Assembly: GCA_031274995.1 (NCBI GenBank)
Contig: JAISPJ010000010.1
Coordinates: 1-34,355 of the forward strand
DNA length: 34,355 nucleotides
Source of the DNA: Azoarcus sp.
GTDB lineage: Bacteria > Pseudomonadota > Gammaproteobacteria > Burkholderiales > Rhodocyclaceae
Reading direction: 5' to 3'
Under the pieces are notes generated by a model. That model had not been told where the DNA came from, did not search any database, and was given only the letters and a program-made list of their open reading frames with translations. This document shows, one piece after another, positions 24,044 through 33,400 of this stretch (positions are counted from its first letter, which is position 1; each line of letters opens with the position of its first letter). The position numbers were made by a program, and so were the translations under genes.

Positions 24044-26017
24044 TTAACGCATGATGGAAATGATTTCGTCAAACAGGCGTTGCGCGACGGACATCACCTG
24101 GCCGGACGCTTGATACGCATGTTGATAACGGACCAGGTTGGCGGCTTCTTCATCGAGATTGACGGCGGAAAGCGAGTCGCGCGCCTCGCACGCCTGCGCA
24201 TAAAGCGCCGTCTGGGTGAGTTCGTTGACCTGCATTTCGTGGGTCTTGTTGCCAACCTTGTTGACCAGTTGCGAATAGGCGCCGTCAATCGTGGCCGTCG
24301 GCGCGCCCGAGGCGCCGTTGAACAACAGCTTGGCGGTTTGCAACGCGACGAGCAGGTTGGCGTTGCGATTGTCGGCAACGCCCGCCTCCGTGGCTTGCAG
24401 GGTGAAGGTATCGCCGTCCGAGGGTATGCCGGAAAGAGTGAATGTGAACGCGAGACCGCCCGGCCCCGTCAGGGTATATTGCGCTCCCGAGGATTGTGTC
24501 ACCGGGTTGAAGGTCGTTGGCGTCAACGTAAAACCCGGCGTAGTGAGCACAGGGTCCAACGAGAGCGTGTTTGGCGAATTGAACACCAGCACAGCTCCCC
24601 AACCCGATGGAATTGTGCCGTCCCCCACATTGCCCATCACGACGCCCGATATGCTGCCGGTTCCGCTGTTGGTGGTCGGCACATTGCCGATGACCGGGCA
24701 ACCTGCGGCAATCTGGCGCGGGTCGTTGAGCGCCATCGCGATGTCGCGCGCCGCATAGCGCGTGGGCTGGATGAGCGCGGTCTGCCCTGCGGTGAGCGAG
24801 GAACCGGTGAGGTCGATCCTCAATCCTTCAAAACTATCCACAGGGGCGGTCAGGGTCTTGCTGACCCTGGTGCTCAAATTGGTGATGACGTAATTCGCGC
24901 CGTCGAATTTCAGCTCGTAGTCCGAATCGGTCAAGAAACCGAGATTCTGAATATCGTCGGCGAAAGGATCGATATCGAAATCGAAACTCACTACGGCGCC
25001 GCCACCGGGCACGATACGCGGGTCAGGCACTTTGAAGAAATCCAGCCCCGGCACCCCGCCCAGATCGACGCCGAGCTTTTGCTGGTTATTGAAAGCGGCA
25101 GCAAGCGATACCGCGATCATCCCGATCCGGTTTTGCGCAGTGTCGAGCGATTCGCGCCGGAATTCGAGCAACCCCCCGAGTTTGCCACCGTTTATCAGGC
25201 GCTCGGGAATCACGATTGGGCTGCCGTTGCGCGGAATGATTGCCACGCCGTAGCGTTGCGGGTCGTTTTTATCCTGTACCGTTCCCAGCACGGTAGCCTG
25301 ATTGCCCATCACCAGGCTTTGACCGGAACCGATGAAGACGGACAATGTGCCGTCGTCCTGTTCCTTTGCCGTCACCTGAACCAGCTTGTTAAGTTCATTC
25401 ACCAACTGCCAGCGTTGATCCAGCAAATCATTGGCCGGTTTGCCGGAACTTGCCGACTGCGCTACCACGATGCGCAGGTTGAGTTCGGCAATGCTGTTGG
25501 CCAGCGTATTGATCTGATCGACGGTTGCGCGAATGTCGTACTCCACGCCTTCGCGGATTCCGGTCAGATGTTCATCCAGCGTGTGGAAACGCCCCACCAG
25601 TGCCTGCGCGGTAGATAACAACGACTGCCGCGCCGCCAAATTCGTCGGACCAGCGGCAATTTCGCGCATCTCGGCAAAAAAAGCGTCCATCGCCGCAGAG
25701 AGCCCGACGGTGGGATCAGCGAGCATATTGTCAATCTGCCGAATTTGTGCGGCATAAGTCGCATACTCGGATTTGCGCGTGTCTGCGCTCAACACCTGAC
25801 CTTCAAGAAACTGGTCGTAAGCGCGGGTCACCGCCGCCATCTGCGTGCCTGTCCCGAAGAAACCCACGCCGGAAAAATACGGCGGCAGCGTGCTCTGGAT
25901 GACGCGCTGCCGGTGAAAACCAGGCGTGTCCGCGTTGGCGATGTTGTGGCTGGTGGTAATCAGTTGCCCCATTGCGGCGTTGACGCCCGACAACCCGATA
26001 TTGAGCAAGCCTGCCAT
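24044..26017 (-). CDS. flgK: flagellar hook-associated protein 1
   Basis: FlgK (657 residues, longer than the 550 or so of E. coli because of an enlarged central domain) is the first hook-filament junction protein. It shows the N-terminal rod/hook motif LLNIGLSGVNAAMGQL with SHNIANADTPGFHRQRV, and the C-terminal ETAINES-like EVNELTQTALYAQACEARDSLSAVNLDEEAANLVRYQHAYQASGQVM in parts. The start is the ATG at 26017 with GGGGAAA about 7 bases upstream. No flgJ or other flagellar gene lies upstream; a sensor kinase does. A strong sigma-54 promoter at 26056-26071 gives flgKL its own transcription. Confidence 0.96.
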   Translation of the reverse strand: MAGLLNIGLSGVNAAMGQLITTSHNIANADTPGFHRQRVIQSTLPPYFSGVGFFGTGTQMAAVTRAYDQFLEGQVLSADTRKSEYATYAAQIRQIDNMLADPTVGLSAAMDAFFAEMREIAAGPTNLAARQSLLSTAQALVGRFHTLDEHLTGIREGVEYDIRATVDQINTLANSIAELNLRIVVAQSASSGKPANDLLDQRWQLVNELNKLVQVTAKEQDDGTLSVFIGSGQSLVMGNQATVLGTVQDKNDPQRYGVAIIPRNGSPIVIPERLINGGKLGGLLEFRRESLDTAQNRIGMIAVSLAAAFNNQQKLGVDLGGVPGLDFFKVPDPRIVPGGGAVVSFDFDIDPFADDIQNLGFLTDSDYELKFDGANYVITNLSTRVSKTLTAPVDSFEGLRIDLTGSSLTAGQTALIQPTRYAARDIAMALNDPRQIAAGCPVIGNVPTTNSGTGSISGVVMGNVGDGTIPSGWGAVLVFNSPNTLSLDPVLTTPGFTLTPTTFNPVTQSSGAQYTLTGPGGLAFTFTLSGIPSDGDTFTLQATEAGVADNRNANLLVALQTAKLLFNGASGAPTATIDGAYSQLVNKVGNKTHEMQVNELTQTALYAQACEARDSLSAVNLDEEAANLVRYQHAYQASGQVMSVAQRLFDEIISIMR

Positions 26018-26055
26018 GATGTTTCCCCGAAAAAAAACGTTCCTGCCAACAGGAC

Positions 26056-26071
26056 TGCAAGAACCTTGCCA
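26056..26071 (-). promoter_or_regulatory. sigma-54 promoter of flgKL
   Basis: Minus strand: TGGCAA-GGTTC-TTGCA, with GG and GC ten bases apart. The start falls near 26045, 28 bases before the flgK ATG. In polarly flagellated bacteria such as Vibrio, flgKL is transcribed by RpoN with a FlrC/FleR-type activator. Confidence 0.85.
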
Positions 26072-26075
26072 GGGG

Positions 26076-26096
26076 AAAAGCGGCAAAATCCGCCGC
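26076..26096 (-). terminator. possible terminator of the kinase operon
   Basis: A 5-bp GC stem (GCGGC/GCCGC) around a seven-base loop, followed on the minus strand by TTTTCCCC, 26 bases past the kinase stop and just before the flgKL promoter. Short stem and T-run make this tentative. Confidence 0.35.
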
Positions 26097-26121
26097 CGGG
26101 GAAATCATCCAATACAGACGA

Positions 26122-27534
26122 TCACGGAATCAACGCCGTATCCTGTCTTCGACCATTCGGCAGCAAGTCCGGCTCGACCTGAATCCGCGTGCCGTTGCCC
26201 TGGGGCGGAGTTTGGATCGTCAGGCTCAATCCATGCCTTGCCGCAATATCCCGTGCTATCGCCAGCCCCAACCCGCTCCCATCCCCTGCACTGCCCCGCA
26301 AGCGATAGAAAGGCTCAAGCACAAGACCGCGTTCATCCGGCGGGATGCCGGCGCCATCATCGTCAACCGTCAATGTCACCGGCGCGGCGGCCAGACTCAC
26401 GGTGACTTGCCCGCCAGGCCGCCCATACCGGATTGCGTTATCCACAAGATTCCCCAGCAATTCCCGCAGCAGGAGCGGATCACCCCGAATATGGACGCCA
26501 CACTCCGGCCCGGCATAGCCTAAATCCATATCCAGATGGATCGCTTTGTCCGCCCATCGCACCAGTTCATCTTTTACCAATTCCGCCAGATCGACATCGA
26601 CCATCTCGTGCATGGGCGGGCTTGCGTTTGAACGGGCCAAAGCGAGTAATTGCTTGGTCAGGCGGCTCAATCGTTTCAATGCTGCCAACACATGCGACAA
26701 CGCCTCGCTGTGCCGCACGGGATCGGGTTCGCGCAAGGCGCGTTCGGTCTGCACCTGAAGAGTTGCCAACGGCGTGCGGAGCTGGTGCGCGGCGCTGGCA
26801 ATGAAACGGCGCTGAGTGGCCTGCGATTCGGCCAATTTGCCAATCAACCGATTGATAGAATTGATAAACGGTTTTATTTCAGCCGGCGCGAACCCGTCTT
26901 CGACGGGCGCGAGACCGTCGGGCGCGTAATTGGCCAACCGTTCTCCGACCGTATTGACCAAACGCAGGCTGGAAGTAATCGCAAACCAAGTGACAAAACC
27001 GGCCAGCGCCAGAATGATTAGTTCCAGCGGAACGGCCAGCCATAAAATCCGGGTCGTCAGAGATTCGCGCTTCAGCTTTGTTTCCGCGACCTGCACAACG
27101 ACATCGTCTGAATGCCCATCAGGCAACTCAATGAGAACGGCAACGATTCGCACAGGATGGCCGTTAATTACATTATCATAAAATTGCGGGACATTGGCGG
27201 TTAAATCAATCGGAGGTTCAGGAAAACGGGCGGTGCGGTAGATTTTCCCTTCTTTCCTGGAAATGACTTCTTCAAAAATGAGATCGGCTTTATCCCACTC
27301 GAACATCTGAATCGCTGAATTGGAGATGTCCAGCCGTATCTTCCCTTCTTGTATCTTGATTTGCTCAGAAAGCGACATGGCCGAGTCGTACAACCAATTA
27401 TCATGGACCTCGGTTCCGATTCCCCGCGCCAGAACAAAAGCGCCGAGCGCCCCAAGCATCAACACGACGAGCAACGGCACCAGCAGGCTGACAAGCAAAT
27501 GGCGCCGCAAGCTCTGTCCGGATGGTTTATCCAC
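26122..27534 (-). CDS. sensor histidine kinase, TctE-like
   Basis: A membrane sensor kinase of 470 residues. A first membrane helix (LLVSLLVPLLVVLMLGALGAFVLA) precedes a periplasmic domain of roughly 130 residues with the 2CSK_N pattern seen in TctE (DSAMSLSEQIKIQEGKIRLDI), a second helix (LAVPLELIILALAGFVTWF), and then a HAMP-like linker. The phospho-acceptor is in SAAHQLRTPLA, the N box is NLVDNAIRYG, and the G boxes are VDDDGAGIPP and GSGLGLAIARDIAA. The start is a GTG at 27534 that overlaps the regulator stop by 8 bases. TctE senses tricarboxylates in Salmonella, but no transporter of that kind is nearby, so the ligand is open. Confidence 0.9.
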   Translation of the reverse strand: MDKPSGQSLRRHLLVSLLVPLLVVLMLGALGAFVLARGIGTEVHDNWLYDSAMSLSEQIKIQEGKIRLDISNSAIQMFEWDKADLIFEEVISRKEGKIYRTARFPEPPIDLTANVPQFYDNVINGHPVRIVAVLIELPDGHSDDVVVQVAETKLKRESLTTRILWLAVPLELIILALAGFVTWFAITSSLRLVNTVGERLANYAPDGLAPVEDGFAPAEIKPFINSINRLIGKLAESQATQRRFIASAAHQLRTPLATLQVQTERALREPDPVRHSEALSHVLAALKRLSRLTKQLLALARSNASPPMHEMVDVDLAELVKDELVRWADKAIHLDMDLGYAGPECGVHIRGDPLLLRELLGNLVDNAIRYGRPGGQVTVSLAAAPVTLTVDDDGAGIPPDERGLVLEPFYRLRGSAGDGSGLGLAIARDIAARHGLSLTIQTPPQGNGTRIQVEPDLLPNGRRQDTALIP

Positions 27535-28207
27535 GGGGCAACAGCTCCAGGCGGTAACCCAATCCGCGCAAGACCCGGATACCAACGTCCGAATCCGCCT
27601 CGGCCAGTTTTCCACGGAGCCGGCTGACGAAAGACTCGATCACCGACGGGCTCACATCGTCAGCAAAGTCATATAACGAATCAAACAACTGGCGCTTGCT
27701 GACGATGCCTTTCGGGCGCCGCAATAACGCCTCCAGTACGGCAAATTCCCGGGAAGTCAAATCAATCGCGCAACCTTTGATCGTCACAACATGCGAGACC
27801 GGATCGAGCGCAATGGCTCCGTAATGCAGTGCGGACTCCCCCTGCTGGCTGCGCCGCAACAACGCGCGAATCCGGGCCTCCAGTTCCGCAAGCTCGAAAG
27901 GCTTCCCAAGATAGTCGTCACTTCCGGCATCCAGACCGGCAATACGGTCTTGCAAATCGTCACGGGCAGTCAAAATCAATACGGGAGCGTCCAGCCCTTC
28001 CCGCCGCAGGCACTGGAGCACATCAAGCCCATCCCTGTCCGGGAGGCTCAGATCAAGAATAACAAGCTGATAAACCGTCTGGCTGCATGCCGCAATCGCA
28101 GACCGACCGTCGTGGGCGATATCGGCGAGATAACCGGACTGGGCCAGCGCGCCGACCAATCCATTTGCAAGCGCCGAATCGTCCTCAACGATCAGTATGC
28201 GAACCAC
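27527..28207 (-). CDS. OmpR-family response regulator, TctD/QseB-like
   Basis: A 226-residue regulator with a receiver domain (VEDDSALANGL, phospho-acceptor in VILDLSLPDRDG, Lys in YLGKPFEL) and a winged-helix DNA-binding domain (LTSREFAVLEALLRRPKGIVSKRQL; VIESFVSRLRGKL; IRVLRGLGYRLE). The start is GTG at 28207 with GAAGGG about 7 bases upstream. It begins only 4 bases after the carbonic anhydrase stop, so all three genes are probably one operon. The efflux operon that faces it is the obvious candidate target. Confidence 0.92.
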   Translation of the reverse strand: MVRILIVEDDSALANGLVGALAQSGYLADIAHDGRSAIAACSQTVYQLVILDLSLPDRDGLDVLQCLRREGLDAPVLILTARDDLQDRIAGLDAGSDDYLGKPFELAELEARIRALLRRSQQGESALHYGAIALDPVSHVVTIKGCAIDLTSREFAVLEALLRRPKGIVSKRQLFDSLYDFADDVSPSVIESFVSRLRGKLAEADSDVGIRVLRGLGYRLELLPRG

Positions 28208-28211
28208 ATAA

Positions 28212-28976
28212 TTACCCTTCTCTGATTACCCGTCCGTTCAATGGCTGTACCGGACGCGCATTGTTCCGATAAAGCTTTTTGAATATTTTAAGCTGTGCGT
28301 CAGAAAGTTCAACCGGTGTTTTCAATACCTGCCATTGAACGCCTTCGCTGCACGGAGGAGTCGTCAAGGACCCCATGAAGGAATAATAAGATTGATTGCC
28401 TGGCAATAAATCGGCGGGACTAAAGTCTGCGCCCAGCGCAGCCTTTGCATCTACTTCGGCGGGCATCACATCAAAAATCCTGGCAAGCGCGGGGTTACTC
28501 TTGCCTTCTTTGAAAAGCACTGCCACAACCGCCAGCTTTCCGTCATCTGCACGGTGCACGAAGTGGCCGACCAGAGGATAATTTTTACCCTCTATTTTTT
28601 CCTCACTGGGGGCATGGAAGTGAAACTGCACCAATTTGTATTCACCCGAAGCCAACTTCACCGTACTGCCTGATTGAAGATTGACCTGAATAGTGTGCCC
28701 GTTATTGACGACTTCAGCAGAATTAGCGACGTAGTTGAAAACAATCGCCGGTAAAAGCTCTTGTTTCTTTACGTTCCTAATATCAACAGGAGATTGTTCC
28801 TTGCCGATGCTACAGGCAGCAAATTCCGATTGTAATTCACCCCAATGGCTGGGATCTGTTTTTCCTTCATAGCTCCAATGCGGATGCTGAGCATCCTTCT
28901 CCGCATGTTTCTCCTCGGCGATGGCATTTGTGAAGGAAAACGAAGCCGCAATGACACAAATCAACAACTTTTTCAT
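28212..28976 (-). CDS. periplasmic alpha-carbonic anhydrase
   Basis: A zinc enzyme that interconverts CO2 and bicarbonate, exported by a signal peptide (MKKLLICVIAASFSFTNAIA). The 254-residue precursor shows the alpha-class fold: HWSYEG near the N-terminus, QSPVDIR, zinc ligands His119 and His121 in VQFHFHAPSE and His138 in VGHFVH, and the TTPPCSEGV substrate-pocket motif. Cys55 and Cys209 are placed to form the disulfide seen in bacterial alpha enzymes. The ATG has GGGGGA about 5 bases upstream. It heads the operon with the two-component system, an unusual partnership. Confidence 0.95.
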   Translation of the reverse strand: MKKLLICVIAASFSFTNAIAEEKHAEKDAQHPHWSYEGKTDPSHWGELQSEFAACSIGKEQSPVDIRNVKKQELLPAIVFNYVANSAEVVNNGHTIQVNLQSGSTVKLASGEYKLVQFHFHAPSEEKIEGKNYPLVGHFVHRADDGKLAVVAVLFKEGKSNPALARIFDVMPAEVDAKAALGADFSPADLLPGNQSYYSFMGSLTTPPCSEGVQWQVLKTPVELSDAQLKIFKKLYRNNARPVQPLNGRVIREG

Positions 28977-28997
28977 GATATCCCCCGTTTACAAAAA

Positions 28998-29014
28998 CTC
29001 CGCATCTTGCGGAG
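28998..29014. other. small hairpin in the carbonic anhydrase leader
   Basis: CTCCGCA (28998-29004), loop TCT, TGCGGAG (29008-29014), 22 bases upstream of the carbonic anhydrase start. It would sit in the 5' leader of the minus-strand transcript. No riboswitch class is recognised. Confidence 0.4.
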
Positions 29015-29124
29015 AAGTTTTGGCCAGAGTCGGACGGAAAAAGCCCGACCGCCAATGCATTAATCATGACGCGACAGTATAAATCGCCAAGTTGTCTCCG
29101 AAAGAGCATATTTTCACATCGGCA

Positions 29125-29138
29125 CGTCATTAATGACG
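29125..29138. promoter_or_regulatory. 14-bp perfect palindrome in the divergent intergenic region
   Basis: CGTCATTAATGACG, 78 bases upstream of the efflux adaptor start and 149 bases upstream of the carbonic anhydrase start. It is a plausible operator for a dimeric regulator controlling one or both operons. I found no clear -35/-10 pair around it. Confidence 0.45.
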
Positions 29139-29215
29139 GCCACAAAGGCAAGTCAGCTTCAATCCAGCTTGGCCGGATAAAGTGTTGTTCTTCATCGCAA
29201 GCGCGTTTACCCATC

Positions 29216-30406
29216 ATGCTGAAGAACAAGCTGATACTCATCCTGGCCGGTATCGCCTTGGTCGTTTTGATCGCGCGGGCCTTCGTCTGGATCAGCAAAG
29301 CAGAAAATGAACAGCCAACGGGCGAGGCTGAACAGAGCCAAAGCCTTGAGGCCAATGTGGTCATTCTGTCCGGGCGCCAGGCAAAAGCCATCAAGGTCGA
29401 AGCCGTCACCCTTCGGGCGTTTTCCGATCAGCGCGAGGCGGTCGGATATGTTGATTTCGACCAGGATCAAACAACGCCTGTTTTTTCGCCCTGGGCGGGA
29501 AGAATCTCGCAGGTTCTGGTCAAGGCTGGCGACGATGTGAAAAAAGGCCAGCCTCTCTTTGCCATCGACAGCCCGGATCTGATCGAAGCCGAATCGGCTC
29601 TGATTTCCACATCCGGCACCCTGCAACTCGCCGCCAGAACATTGGAGCGGATCAGAAAACTCATCGAGATCCAGGGGACAGCGCAAAAAGAACTGGAACA
29701 AGCCATTTCCGACCACCAGACGGCAGAAGCGGGTTTCGAGGCCGCCCGTGGCGCAGTGCGCATCTTCGGCAAATCAGAGGCCGATATCGATCAAATCATC
29801 TCCAGCCGCAAAACCGATGGGCGCCTCGTCATCGTCAGTCCACTGAGCGGCAGGGTCACCGCCCGCAATGCGGCGCCGGGAATGTTTGCCCAGCCGGGTG
29901 AAGCCCCTGCCTCTGCCCCAATCACGGTCGCGGATATTTCCAATATGTGGATGATCGCCAATGTACCTGAGCATTTGCTGCCGCGCATCCGGCTCAATGC
30001 CAAAGTCACCGTTTCAATCATGGCTTACCCGGAGCAACCGTTCGAGGGGCGCGTCACCAACATCGGCTCGGCAATCAATCCCAATACCCGTACTGTGGTA
30101 GTCCGTTCCGAAATCCAGAACCCGGGGGTCGAACTGCTCCCGCAGATGTTGGCGACTTTCGTCATCCACACCGGGGAGCCTGACCATTCGCCCGCACTCC
30201 CTCTAAACGGCGTCGTGCGCCAAGGCGATAACACCATGGTCGTTTTCGTGACACGGGACGGTCTCCGGTTCGAGCGCCGGATCGTGAAAACGGGAATGAC
30301 GCAAAACGGGATGCAGCAAATTCTGGATGGACTTTCGCCTGGAGAAAAGGTTGCCACGGACGGCGCGCTTTTCCTTTCCGGCGCATTGACGCTCTCCGCG
30401 CGATAA
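29216..30406 (+). CDS. RND efflux periplasmic adaptor (CzcB/CusB-like membrane fusion protein)
   Basis: A 396-residue membrane fusion protein linking the inner-membrane pump to the outer-membrane channel. An N-terminal membrane anchor (LKNKLILILAGIALVVLIARAFVW) is followed by a barrel-sandwich half (FSPWAGRISQVLVKAGDDVKKGQPLFAI), a helical hairpin (about 150-210), the second lipoyl half (IVSPLSGRVTARNAAPGMFAQPGE), the beta-barrel (MWMIANVPEHLLPRI) and the membrane-proximal domain. No Met- or His-rich metal-binding extension is present. The ATG at 29216 is chosen at the membrane anchor; its ribosome site is poor. The pump gene follows after 27 bases. Confidence 0.9.
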   Translation: MLKNKLILILAGIALVVLIARAFVWISKAENEQPTGEAEQSQSLEANVVILSGRQAKAIKVEAVTLRAFSDQREAVGYVDFDQDQTTPVFSPWAGRISQVLVKAGDDVKKGQPLFAIDSPDLIEAESALISTSGTLQLAARTLERIRKLIEIQGTAQKELEQAISDHQTAEAGFEAARGAVRIFGKSEADIDQIISSRKTDGRLVIVSPLSGRVTARNAAPGMFAQPGEAPASAPITVADISNMWMIANVPEHLLPRIRLNAKVTVSIMAYPEQPFEGRVTNIGSAINPNTRTVVVRSEIQNPGVELLPQMLATFVIHTGEPDHSPALPLNGVVRQGDNTMVVFVTRDGLRFERRIVKTGMTQNGMQQILDGLSPGEKVATDGALFLSGALTLSAR

Positions 30407-30433
30407 ACCCGTCCCCGCCGCAAGAGAATTTCA

Positions 30434-33400
30434 GTGCTCAAAACCATCGTATCGTTCGCCCTCAGCCGTCGGCCAATCATCCTGCTTTGCCTGCTGGTGT
30501 TCATTGGCGTGGGTGTGGCCGCTTATTTCAAGCTCAATATTGAAGCCTATCCCAACCCGGCACCCGTCATCCTGGAAATTACCGCGCAGGCACCGGGCCT
30601 GTCCGCCGAAGAAATGGAGCGCTATTACACCCGCGAGATGGAAGTGGGCCTGGCGACGACCCCCGGCGTGGACAACATACGCTCAACGTCTTTTTATGGC
30701 CTGTCTTTCGTCCGCGTCACGTTCAAATATGGAGTCGATTACTATTTTGCTTACACCCAGGCAGCCCTGAGCCTGCAACAGAACGTCAACCTGCCCAATG
30801 GCGTTCAGCCGGAAATCCAGGCTTCCAGCCTGGTTGGCGAAATCTTCCGTTACCAGTTGGCCGGGCCGCCCCATTTCAGCCTCACCGATTTGCGCACCCT
30901 CCAGGACTGGGTCATCGAGCGGCGCCTCAAGTCGGTTCCCGGCGTGCTCCAGGTGGTCACCTGGGGAGGCACGACCAAGGAATACAACGTCGAAGCCGAC
31001 ATGCACAAGCTCGAAGGCTATCACGTCACCTTGCCTGACCTGATCGAGGCTATCGGCAAGGCCAATACCAATGTCGGAGGGCGCACCCTCAATGTCGGCG
31101 AACAATCCATCAACATCCGTGGGATCGGGCTGATCCGTGATGAGGAAGACATCGGCAACATCGTGCTCAGCCAGTCGGACGGCACGCCGGTTCTGGTCAA
31201 GGATGTCGCCAAAGTCAGCATCGGATATGTGCCGCGCCTGGGTAAAGCGGGGCGGGACGAGCAAACCGACGTTGTCACCGGCATCGTCATCATGAACCGG
31301 ACCCAGCAGACAAACGAAGTCATTGCGGCCGTCAAGAGCGAGGTGGAAAAAATCAACATTGACGGCACATTGCCGCCCGGGGTCAAAGTCGAGCCGTATT
31401 ACGACCGCTCGACCCTGGTCGGCATCACCACCCATACGGTTCTGAAAAATCTCATTTTCGGCTGCCTGTTGATTTTCTTCATTCAATGGATTTTTTTAGG
31501 GGATTTGAGGAGCGCGGTCATCGTCAGCGCCGTCATCCCCTTTGCTTTATTTTTTTCCATCATCATTCTGGTTCTCACGGGTGAATCGGCCAACCTGCTC
31601 TCTTTGGGCGCGGTCGATTTCGGCATCATCGTCGATTCGGCGGTCATCCTGGTTGAGAACATTTTCCGCAACTTCCAGAAATCCCCCGTGGAACAAAAGG
31701 AATTGCTGGATGAAATGGAGGCGTCACACCTGAGCGCCGGAAGCCGGGTCAGGCGGGGCTGGACAAACAGGTTGCAAATCATCTTCGCTTCCACGTTACA
31801 AGTGGATCGGGCAATCCTCTTTTTTTCGCTCATCACCATCGCGGCGTTTCTTCCTCTTTTCACCATGCAAGGGATGGAAGGGCAGATTTTCAGCCCGATG
31901 GCCAGAACCTACGCCTACGCGCTTCTGGGCGCACTGATCGCTACCTTCGCCATCACCCCGGTTCTATCCTCCTTTCTCTTTCCAGACCGTGTCAAAGAAG
32001 CAGAAACCATCTTCGTCCGTGCCATACGCAAGGTCTACACGCCCATACTGGACCGGGCGCTGCAAAACAAAAGAATCACCGTGATTTTGGGCAGCATTTT
32101 TCTCCTCATTGCGGGATTCCTGGGTACACGGATCGGCACCGAATTTCTCCCGGCCCTCGAAGAAGGCAATTTATGGATTCGGAGCACTATGCCGACCACC
32201 ATTTCGCTCGAGGCCGGAATGGAAAAAGTTGACCGGATGCGCCAGATACTTAAAAGCCACCCGGAAGTCATCACGGTCGTCTCACAGCATGGCCGCCCCG
32301 ACGATGGTTCGGACGCCGCCGGTTTCTACAATGCCGAGCTGTTTGTCCCCCTGAAACCGTTCAGCGAATGGCCGCGTGGCTACACAAAAGAAAAACTGGT
32401 GAAACAATTACAAAAACAATTCGAAGACGAATTCCCCGGCATCGAATTCAATTTTTCGCAATATATTCAGGACAACATTCAGGAACAGCTCTCCGGTGTC
32501 AAGGGTGCCAATTCAGTCAAAATTATCGGTTCCGATCTCAATGTGCTCGAAAAAATCGCCGATCAAATCCTGCGCGAAATGGATCAGATCAAGGGCGTGG
32601 AAGACCTCGGCGTTTTTCATGTCCTCGGTCAGCCCAATCTCAACATCACAACAGATCGCACCAAGGCAGCCCGCTACGGATTAAATGTCGACGACATCAA
32701 TGCCGTCGTGCGGGCTGCGGCAGGCGGAACAGTCGCCACGACGGTGCTTGAGGACGACCGCCAGTTTGACCTGACCGTACGCCTGGCGGCCGAATACCGC
32801 TCCGACATCGACGCCATCCGCAACATCAGGATCGGCTATGCCACATCCGAAGGCGGAAAGGCTTACATCCCGTTGAGCGAACTCGCCACCGTCAGCCTCG
32901 ATACCGGCGCTTCTTTCATCTACCGCGAGCACAACCAACGCTACATCCCTATCAAATTCAGCGTCCGGGGACGCGACCTCGGCAGCACGGTTGCCGAAGC
33001 GCAGGCACGCATCAAGCAGAACATCACACTGCCGCAAGGCTACCGCATTGACTGGGCGGGAGAGTTCGAGTCCATGCAGCAGGCCAAAGAGCGTTTGGCG
33101 GCCATTTTGCCCATTACGATCTGCATCATCCTGGTATTGCTCTACGCGCTTTTCAACTCCTTGCGCGACAGCCTCCTGACCCTGGCCGCAATCCCCTTCT
33201 CGATTGCCGGGGGCATCGTCGCCCTCTACGTGACCGGGCATGAACTATCCATTTCGGCGGCAATCGGATTCGTCTCCATTTTCGGCGTTTCGGTCATGAA
33301 CGGTATCCTGATACTGACTTATTTCAATCAACTCATCCTCGAAGGAAAAGACCCGCTGGACGCAATGCGCCACGCCGCCGTGGAGCGTATGCGCCCCGTT

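Noticed and set aside
24080-25618. Long open frame on the plus strand opposite flgK
   Set aside because: It has no recognisable motif or ribosome site and mirrors the flgK codon pattern.
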